Positions 1 to 6,213 of a DNA stretch of 6,213 bases are shown here, one piece after another. Each line of letters starts with the position of its first letter. Position 1 is the first letter of the stretch. This DNA is from Desulfobacterales bacterium. Lineage in GTDB: Bacteria; Desulfobacterota; Desulfobacteria; Desulfobacterales; C00003060. The translations under genes and the position numbers were made by a program. The notes under the pieces are model-generated. The model ran no database searches. It was not told the DNA's origin and was given only the letters and a program-made list of their open reading frames with translations. The stretch covers positions 1 to 6,213 of the forward strand of contig JAUWMM010000122.1 in the NCBI GenBank assembly GCA_030613145.1, written 5' to 3'.

Positions 1-1787
1 CAACTATTCCTGCCCATGCCGGCTTGCCCGGCTCTCTAAGTCCCCTCATTAGCCACATAAAGGTAAAAGAGGACTATGAACCCCTGATCCGATCCCTTGT
101 AGGGCACGTGATGGTTGCTGAAGATCTTAAGGCTGCGCTTGAGCTTTGGAACAGAAATGGGTTTCCCCGGACCGTGGTCACAGGAAAAGGGGATCGTGTT
201 TGCCCTCAAGGTATCCTCATAGGTGGGAGTCCGGACAATGCGGCTTCAGGCATCTTGGCCAAGAAGAGAGAAATCAGAGAATTAGGCAAACAGCTTTCAC
301 GGCTGGAGACCTCGACTGCTGAGGCAAAATCCGAGCAGGAACGATTGCAAACCGCAACCATTGCTTTGGAAACACAAATTCAGAAGCTCCGACAAATTCA
401 GCGCCAAAAAGGTCAAGAAGAAATAGACCTTGAAAAAGAGCATTACCGGCGCGAGGAAGAGCTGAAGCATGCCAAAGATCGGCTGAGAATCTTAGACCTT
501 GAGGCTCAGCAAATCAAAGGGGAGCAAACCGACCTGGATCAAGAGTTCTCTGGGTATGAGGAGATCCTGTCCGAGCTCTCCCGTGATATTAAAATAACAG
601 AAGCCGACATCGTCCGGAAAAGCGTGCAGATCAATGAGACCTCAGAAAACCTGGAATCCTCCAACCAGATGCTTATGGGGCTGAGGCTGGAATTGACGAG
701 ACTGCAGGCACAACACGACAACGCCAAAAACGACCTGCGACGTTTAAGAAACTTCCAAGATGAGGCCATGGAAAAATTGAGCTACTTGACCAGCCAGCAG
801 AAGCAAAGAGAACAAGACAAGATTGCTGTTGAACAGCGGCTGGCAAGAGATCGAGACAAAATTGCCCTTTTGTATGCAGAGCTAAAGACACTCGAAAACG
901 CCTCAGACGAAATGGAAAGTGAGTATCAGACAATTGAAGGGATGCTGGCAGAAAATGACCGGGCACTCTCTGATGTTAGAAGCGCTCAACAACAAGCCTT
1001 GCAGAAAATCCAGCAGCTCGAACTAAAACAAGCCGAACGCAGGATGCAGTGCGAACACCTTGTAAGCCGCATTAAGGAAACCTACCACCGAGATATCGAA
1101 GTTTCTGATCATGAGGACAACACAGAAGGGCTTTCAGTGGAAGAGATGGAAGGTACGCTGGCACGCTACCGCGAACAGATTGCCAGAATCGGTGATGTAA
1201 ACCTTGCAGCGATCCGGGAATATGAGACCCTGGAGGAACGGTACCGATTTCTCACTGAACAGCGGGACGACCTTGTGGAAGCCATAGAGGCACTGCGTAG
1301 AGTCATTCGCAGGATCAACCGGACGTCTTTGAAACAGTTCATGAAGACCTTCAGGGCTGTTAATGAAAAACTGCAAGAGGTCTTTCCAAAGCTGTTTGAG
1401 GGTGGTGCGGCCAAGTTGGTGCTCACCGACCCAAAGAGACCCTTAGAATCAGGCGTGTCTTTCTTCGTTCATCCCCCAGGGAAAAAACTGACTCGCATGA
1501 GCCTGCTTTCCGGAGGCGAAAAAGCTTTGGCGGCTATTTCCCTTGTCTTTTCACTTTTTCTAATAAAGCCGAGTGCGTTTTGTGTTTTTGATGAAATCGA
1601 TGCCCCTTTGGACGACGCAAACGCGTATCGCTTTAACCAACTTCTTCAGCAAATAGGACAGGACTCTCAGGTCATAATGGTTACGCACAATAAGCATACC
1701 ATGGAGGTTGCAGACGCCCTTTTTGGTGTGACCATGGAGGACAAGGGAATTTCGAAGCTCGTCTCAATAAATCTTCAAACTCAATAA
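1..1787 (+). CDS. smc: Chromosome partition protein SMC, C-terminal half (5' end outside window)
   Basis: This is the C-terminal half of the bacterial SMC ATPase, which with ScpA and ScpB forms the condensin complex that loads on the nucleoid and organises and segregates the chromosome. The reading frame (first whole codon at base 3) is open to the left edge, so the true start lies outside; about 594 residues are visible, against roughly 1,150-1,200 for the family. Visible residues 1 to about 80 are the end of the hinge domain. A long, charged, Gln/Glu/Lys-rich coiled coil follows to about residue 435, including the conserved IGDVNLAAI stretch near residue 396. The C-terminal head carries the ABC signature LSGGEK (502-507), Walker B ending in FDEIDAPLDD (D530, catalytic E531) and the MVTHNK switch-histidine motif. 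A TTG at 24 is an internal codon, not the start. The gene precedes ftsY in the same direction, as in several other bacterial groups. I see no truncation or frameshift. Confidence 0.97.
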   Translation, partial: TIPAHAGLPGSLSPLISHIKVKEDYEPLIRSLVGHVMVAEDLKAALELWNRNGFPRTVVTGKGDRVCPQGILIGGSPDNAASGILAKKREIRELGKQLSRLETSTAEAKSEQERLQTATIALETQIQKLRQIQRQKGQEEIDLEKEHYRREEELKHAKDRLRILDLEAQQIKGEQTDLDQEFSGYEEILSELSRDIKITEADIVRKSVQINETSENLESSNQMLMGLRLELTRLQAQHDNAKNDLRRLRNFQDEAMEKLSYLTSQQKQREQDKIAVEQRLARDRDKIALLYAELKTLENASDEMESEYQTIEGMLAENDRALSDVRSAQQQALQKIQQLELKQAERRMQCEHLVSRIKETYHRDIEVSDHEDNTEGLSVEEMEGTLARYREQIARIGDVNLAAIREYETLEERYRFLTEQRDDLVEAIEALRRVIRRINRTSLKQFMKTFRAVNEKLQEVFPKLFEGGAAKLVLTDPKRPLESGVSFFVHPPGKKLTRMSLLSGGEKALAAISLVFSLFLIKPSAFCVFDEIDAPLDDANAYRFNQLLQQIGQDSQVIMVTHNKHTMEVADALFGVTMEDKGISKLVSINLQTQ

Positions 1788-1856
1788 CCAATTTTTATCT
1801 CTCACAGAGCCCGTGGAGGCACCGAGTTCTTGAGCGGGCGAGAGAAGCTTATAATC

Positions 1857-2960
1857 ATGGCTCTTAAATGGTTCAAAAGGAAAAAGAAAGCAAATAAGAC
1901 CCCTGATGAGATTGTCCGGCAAGACCCGGCGCCTGAAAAGCCTGAAGAGATTGAAGAGATTGAAGGGGCCGCAGAGGCCGAGGAAACGGAAAAACCCGAA
2001 GAGGATTCTCCCGTACCACAAGCGCCAAAACAGGGTTTTTTGGTCAGACTTAGAAATCGCATGTCCAGGACACGAAAGGCCCTTAGCGGCCGCCTGGACA
2101 ATCTGCTGCTTGGAAAGAAGGAGATTGACGAAGAGTTACTCGAAGAACTGGAAGAGATTCTCATTACCTCCGATATTGGCGTACGGACGACCATAGCCCT
2201 CATTGAAAAAGTCAAGGAAAGAGTTGAAAGAAAGGACCTGATCCATCCCGATGAGCTCAAAAATGCACTACAGAGTGAGATTCTCGCCTTTCTCAATGTC
2301 CCATCCAAGCCGGTTAACATATCGAATAACAAACCCCATGTGATCATAGTGGTCGGAGTAAACGGCGTCGGTAAAACAACCACCATCGCAAAGCTCTCGG
2401 ATCGCTACATAAAACAAGGACAGCGGGCACTATTGATCGCAGCCGACACTTTCAGGGCGGCTGCTGTCGAACAGCTCGAAATTTGGGGAGACCGTGTAGG
2501 TGCTGAAGTCATTCGGGATAAGAGACACGAAATAAAGCCCGATGCTAAAGTCGATCCTTCTGCTGTAGTCTATGACGGCATTCAGGCCGCAACATCGAGG
2601 GGCGTGGATGTGGTATTGATCGACACGGCAGGCCGACTTCATACCAAGGTCAATCTCATGGAACAACTCAAGAAAATCCGCCGGACGGTTGTCGGCCTGA
2701 TCCCTAATGCACCTCACGAAATCCTACTGGTTTTGGATGCCACTACCGGCCAAAACGCAATATCACAGACACAACTCTTTCATGAAGCCATTCAGGTTAC
2801 GGGGATTGTCCTCACAAAACTCGACGGCACGGCAAAGGGGGGGGTCGCGGTGGGTTTATGCCACAACTTCAAGCTTCCTATCCGGTATATCGGACTTGGA
2901 GAAAAGACCGAGGACCTGCAAGACTTTGATGCTGATGCATTTGCAAAGGCATTGTTTTAG
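1857..2960 (+). CDS. ftsY: Signal recognition particle receptor FtsY (SRP GTPase)
   Basis: FtsY is the membrane-associated receptor for the signal recognition particle; its GTPase pairs with that of Ffh to deliver ribosomes making membrane proteins to the SecYEG translocon. From the ATG at 1857 the protein has 367 residues. A short basic start (MALKWFKRKKK) suits membrane-lipid contact. A Glu/Pro-rich acidic stretch follows (about 14-60), corresponding to the poorly conserved A domain, then the helical N domain (about 60-150). The G domain shows G1 GVNGVGKTTT from residue 167, DTAGRL (256-261), TKLDGTAKGG from 320 and the late GLGE motif (346-349). The frame is also open from a TTG at 1830, which has a GGAGG 11 bases upstream and would add nine residues. 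I prefer the ATG because its N-terminus fits the family better, although its upstream purine stretch (GAGAGAAG) is a weaker Shine-Dalgarno. It lies 69 bases after smc and 11 bases before the response regulator, probably in one operon. Confidence 0.96.
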   Translation: MALKWFKRKKKANKTPDEIVRQDPAPEKPEEIEEIEGAAEAEETEKPEEDSPVPQAPKQGFLVRLRNRMSRTRKALSGRLDNLLLGKKEIDEELLEELEEILITSDIGVRTTIALIEKVKERVERKDLIHPDELKNALQSEILAFLNVPSKPVNISNNKPHVIIVVGVNGVGKTTTIAKLSDRYIKQGQRALLIAADTFRAAAVEQLEIWGDRVGAEVIRDKRHEIKPDAKVDPSAVVYDGIQAATSRGVDVVLIDTAGRLHTKVNLMEQLKKIRRTVVGLIPNAPHEILLVLDATTGQNAISQTQLFHEAIQVTGIVLTKLDGTAKGGVAVGLCHNFKLPIRYIGLGEKTEDLQDFDADAFAKALF

Positions 2961-2971
2961 GAAGTAAGCTG

Positions 2972-4333
2972 ATGTCGAAAAACATTCTGGTCATTGACGA
3001 CGAACCCAATTTGCGCCACGTTCTCACAGTAGTGCTTGAAAAAGCAGGCTACACCGTCAGTTCCGCTGCAGACGGCAAGGAAGCCATCTCTATAACCGAA
3101 ACCAAGCCTTTTAACGTAATCCTTTGCGATTTGCGCATGCCCCGAATGGACGGTCTTGCCTTCTTAAAGCACGCAACCACACGGGCTCTTGATGCAGCTA
3201 TCATCATGATGTCGGCCTACGGCACGATCGACACGGCTGTTGAAGCTATGAAGCTGGGAGCCGCCGACTATATTTCCAAACCCTTTAAGCCGGATGAGAT
3301 TCTCCTCAAGCTTGGGCAAATCGAGGAACGTAACCGATTGCGACAAGAAAACATCAGGCTATGGGATGCAGTTCAAGAGACCTTCTCGTTTCAAAATATC
3401 GTAGCCAAGAGTGAGTCTATACGCAAAATTTTTGACACCATCCAGAAGATTGCCGACTACAAAACTACGGTCCTGATCACCGGCGAAAGCGGCACTGGAA
3501 AAGAATTGATCGCAAGGGCCATCCATTTCAACGGGGCTCGCAAACATAAGCCAATTGTGGCTGTAAACTGCGGCGGTTTGCCTGAAAACCTTTTGGAAAG
3601 CGAACTCTTCGGCCATGTCAAAGGAGCGTTTACCGATGCGGTTGGTGACAAAAAAGGGATTTTTCAGGAGGCCAGCGGTGGGACCCTTGTCCTTGATGAG
3701 ATCGCAGAACTGCCTTTATCGCTTCAAGTAAAGCTTCTTCGCGTGCTGCAGGATGAAATGGTACGCCCTGTTGGAAGTACGCAATCTGCCAAGGTGGATG
3801 TGAGGATCATAGCTGTTACGGCAATAAATTTGGCCGAGGCGGTTAAACAAGGCATTTTCAGGGATGACCTGTTTTATCGGATTAATGTGCTCTCGATCCA
3901 TGTGCCACCCTTGCGGGACAGAAAAGGTGATATTCCTCTCTTGGTCAATCATTTTATCGAAAGGTTCAACAAACGACTGAATAAAGAAATAAAGGGGGTT
4001 AGACCTGAGGCCCTCCAGGCCCTGATGGACTACCCGTGGCCGGGTAACGTTAGAGAACTTGAAAATGTTATTGAACGGACCATGGCGTTGACGGAAAAAT
4101 TCAAGATAGACGTGGATGAACTGCCGGAAGAGATACGAAGTAGCGGCGCTGCTACACGTGATCCTTGGCCGACTGACAGTATCTCTCTTAAAACTAATAC
4201 CATGGCACTGGAAAAAACACTGATTCAAAGAGCCCTCCGCGAAACAAACAACAACCGGACTCACGCGGCCAAACTCTTGGAAATCAGCCACCCCACACTT
4301 CTTTCAAAGATGAAAACGTACGGGATTTCGTGA
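2972..4333 (+). CDS. Sigma-54-dependent response regulator, NtrC/AtoC type
   Basis: A 453-residue bacterial enhancer-binding protein: phosphorylation of the receiver should let the AAA+ ring remodel sigma-54 RNA polymerase at target promoters. The receiver (about 4-118) has acidic residues D9, D10 and E11, phospho-acceptor D53, S81 and K103. The central AAA+ domain (about 141-370) has Walker A GESGTGKE (171-178), Walker B LVLDE (D242, E243), an FRDDLFYR arginine-finger region (R297, R303) and WPGNVRELEN near the end of the domain. The C-terminus is a Fis-type helix-turn-helix (about 413-453). Two motifs deviate: the sigma-54 contact loop reads GAFTDA (218-223) rather than GAFTGA, and the sensor I stretch reads AVTAIN where ATN is usual. 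The ATG is preceded by AGGAAG (2959-2964), which overlaps the ftsY stop, with a 7-base spacer. Co-transcription with ftsY is likely. No histidine kinase is visible, so the signal and targets are unknown. The specific subfamily (AtoC, ZraR and so on) cannot be assigned. Confidence 0.95.
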   Translation: MSKNILVIDDEPNLRHVLTVVLEKAGYTVSSAADGKEAISITETKPFNVILCDLRMPRMDGLAFLKHATTRALDAAIIMMSAYGTIDTAVEAMKLGAADYISKPFKPDEILLKLGQIEERNRLRQENIRLWDAVQETFSFQNIVAKSESIRKIFDTIQKIADYKTTVLITGESGTGKELIARAIHFNGARKHKPIVAVNCGGLPENLLESELFGHVKGAFTDAVGDKKGIFQEASGGTLVLDEIAELPLSLQVKLLRVLQDEMVRPVGSTQSAKVDVRIIAVTAINLAEAVKQGIFRDDLFYRINVLSIHVPPLRDRKGDIPLLVNHFIERFNKRLNKEIKGVRPEALQALMDYPWPGNVRELENVIERTMALTEKFKIDVDELPEEIRSSGAATRDPWPTDSISLKTNTMALEKTLIQRALRETNNNRTHAAKLLEISHPTLLSKMKTYGIS

Positions 4334-4357
4334 AGGGCCTATCCCTGAATGCCTGTA

Positions 4358-4369
4358 TTTTGCGCAAAA
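4358..4369. repeat. 12-bp perfect palindrome TTTTGCGCAAAA
   Basis: The 12 bases are their own reverse complement and lie 24 bases after the response-regulator stop codon. A related 10-bp palindrome is at 4517-4526. The site could bind a dimeric regulator or be chance in an AT-rich spacer; I do not recognise it as a known operator. Confidence 0.4.
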
Positions 4370-4516
4370 GAGGATGGCGGCAACAGGAAACCGAGGCGGA
4401 ATCTATCTTGGTGAAGAAATAAAATTAAAAAAAATTCATTATGCTGTTGACATGTCCATAATATCAATGTTAGGGAAAACCACTTTTACAATGGGTTTCT
4501 GCAACAAAGTTGACGG

Positions 4517-4526
4517 TTTTGCAAAA
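4517..4526. repeat. 10-bp perfect palindrome TTTTGCAAAA
   Basis: A self-complementary 10-mer about 100 bases before the HU start. It matches the palindrome at 4358-4369 except that the central GCGC is reduced to GC. Its place in the likely HU promoter region makes a regulatory role possible but unproven. Confidence 0.35.
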
Positions 4527-4610
4527 ATGGCCGCTCAACGACGATCAGGCTCAATTGAAATCGTTTGTTTCATAAGACCAAAATGATACATTTGGCGTAA
4601 ACCTAAAAAA

Positions 4611-4620
4611 GGGAGGGGAG
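4611..4620 (+). promoter_or_regulatory. Strong ribosome binding site of the HU gene
   Basis: The purine-only block GGGAGGGGAG follows an A tract and contains a full GGAGG core at 4612-4616, 9 bases before the ATG at 4626. It is the strongest Shine-Dalgarno in the window, as expected for an abundant nucleoid protein, and it fixes the HU start. Confidence 0.8.
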
Positions 4621-4625
4621 CAAAC

Positions 4626-4898
4626 ATGACAAAGGCAGAAATTGTGGAGAAAATGGCCAAGGATGCCGACATATCTAAGGCGGCGGCCGGTACTGCTCTG
4701 AATTCATTCGTGGATAGCGTCACCAAGGCCCTGAAAAAGAAGGATGGCAAGGTAACGCTGGTAGGCTTTGGTACTTTTTCAAAGGTGCGGCGCAAAGCAC
4801 GCAAGGGCAGGAATCCTCAGACGGGAGCAACGATCAAGATAAAAGCTTCCAACACTGTAAGATTCAAGCCGGGCAAAGCATTAAAAGACGCCATGTAG
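4626..4898 (+). CDS. HU-family DNA-binding protein
   Basis: A small basic nucleoid protein of the HU/IHF family that binds DNA as a dimer, bends it and helps compact the chromosome. The 90-residue length is exactly typical. The N-terminal half (1-40) is the helical dimerisation part. It is followed by VGFGTF (46-51), the basic strand KVRRKARKGRNP, and the DNA-intercalating arm tip RNPQTG (62-67) with the conserved proline P64. It ends with the usual strand and helix (NTVRFKPGKALKDA). HU is likelier than IHF because the sequence lies close to the general HU consensus and the gene stands alone behind its own strong ribosome binding site, but homodimeric HU and an IHF-like role cannot be separated by eye. 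It is probably transcribed separately from the upstream regulator gene, given the 292-base gap, and it ends before the hairpin at 4931-4970. Confidence 0.96.
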   Translation: MTKAEIVEKMAKDADISKAAAGTALNSFVDSVTKALKKKDGKVTLVGFGTFSKVRRKARKGRNPQTGATIKIKASNTVRFKPGKALKDAM

Positions 4899-4930
4899 AT
4901 TCACTGGCCAGGAAGATTCGGTGTATTGAG

Positions 4931-4970
4931 TGGTTCTCATCCGGAAAAGACGTTTTCCGGATGAGAACCA
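4931..4970. terminator. Perfect 18-bp inverted repeat, probable bidirectional terminator
   Basis: The left arm TGGTTCTCATCCGGAAAA (4931-4948) is matched without error by the right arm (4953-4970) around a GACG loop. It lies between convergent genes, 32 bases after the HU stop and 6 bases beyond the acylphosphatase stop, so it can act for both transcripts. The inner AAAA/TTTT pairs belong to the stem. Neither strand has a run of U after the hairpin, so this is not a textbook intrinsic terminator. It might instead act as an mRNA 3'-end stabiliser or be a copy of a dispersed palindromic repeat. Confidence 0.7.
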
Positions 4971-4976
4971 ACCGCT

Positions 4977-6213
<1,237 letters not shown>

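Larger units (their letters stand above)
4334..4625. other. AT-rich intergenic region upstream of the HU gene
   Basis: These 292 bases hold no gene I can support. A 70-codon open frame (4374-4586, +) has no spaced ribosome binding site and no recognisable domain. The first bases form only a weak 4-bp hairpin (AGGG at 4334-4337, CCCT at 4343-4346) with no T tract, so no terminator for the upstream operon is evident. An A-rich run (about 4419-4436) is followed by TTGACA at 4447-4452, a perfect sigma-70 -35 hexamer, but no good -10 lies 16-18 bases after it. Several short palindromes are present, described separately. The region probably contains the HU promoter, but I cannot place the transcription start. 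Confidence 0.6.

Noticed and set aside
1809..1839. GCCCG/CGGGC inverted repeat in the smc-ftsY gap
   Set aside because: It is a 5-bp stem with a 21-base loop and no U tract, easily chance and not supportive of a terminator inside the probable operon.
1802..2386. 194-codon open frame on the minus strand opposite ftsY
   Set aside because: It is Ser/Phe-rich, as expected from reading the antisense of a Glu/Lys-rich gene, and ftsY on the plus strand is unmistakable.
3716..4291. 191-codon open frame on the minus strand opposite the response regulator
   Set aside because: It lies entirely within the AAA+ and HTH coding sequence of a well-conserved gene and matches no family I recognise.
4334..4346. 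Terminator after the response regulator
   Set aside because: The AGGG/CCCT stem has only 4 bp with a 5-base loop and no following T tract, which is too weak to call.
4447..4476. Possible sigma-70 promoter with a perfect TTGACA
   Set aside because: The hexamers 16-18 bases downstream (for example TTAGGG at 4470-4475) are poor -10 matches, and CATAAT at 4457-4462 is too close to pair with it.
4374..4586. 70-codon open frame on the plus strand in the spacer before HU
   Set aside because: The purines abut the ATG with no spacer, the translation shows no recognisable domain, and its composition looks like translated AT-rich non-coding DNA.

Overview
The window is ordinary, gene-dense bacterial chromosome of mid GC content. 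The organism is probably a Gram-negative bacterium of the Desulfobacterota (former deltaproteobacteria) type. That placement is an inference from protein style: an SMC rather than MukB condensin, an smc-ftsY gene pair, an NtrC-type sigma-54 activator with GAFTDA in place of GAFTGA, and an acylphosphatase with a VCFR catalytic loop. No rRNA or other strong marker is present to confirm it.

Layout, left to right. Positions 1-1787 (+) hold the C-terminal half of the chromosome-partition ATPase SMC: hinge remainder, long coiled coil and ATPase head. After a 69-base gap comes ftsY (+, start chosen at 1857, stop 2960), the signal-recognition-particle receptor GTPase. Eleven bases later a complete sigma-54-dependent response regulator begins (2972-4333, +; REC, AAA+ and Fis-type HTH), with no histidine kinase in view. 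These three genes look like one transcription unit. A 292-base AT-rich gap (4334-4625) follows, with several short palindromes but no convincing gene. It leads to a strong ribosome binding site and a 90-residue HU-family DNA-binding protein (4626-4898, +).

The right end is on the opposite strand. An acylphosphatase (4977-5258, -) overlaps by 14 bases the end of an NAD+-dependent DNA ligase, ligA, which runs off the right edge (5245-6213, -). Between the convergent HU and acylphosphatase genes lies a perfect hairpin with an 18-bp stem and 4-base loop (4931-4970). It probably ends transcription from both sides, although neither strand has a clear U tract.

The genes are mainly housekeeping: chromosome organisation (SMC, HU), DNA joining (LigA), membrane protein targeting (FtsY), a small hydrolase and one regulator. 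I see no mobile element, CRISPR array, tRNA, phage gene, toxin-antitoxin pair or defence system, and no evidence for an undescribed multi-gene system. The points worth a second look are the long hairpin, the two motif substitutions in the sigma-54 activator, its lack of a visible partner, and the palindromes upstream of HU.
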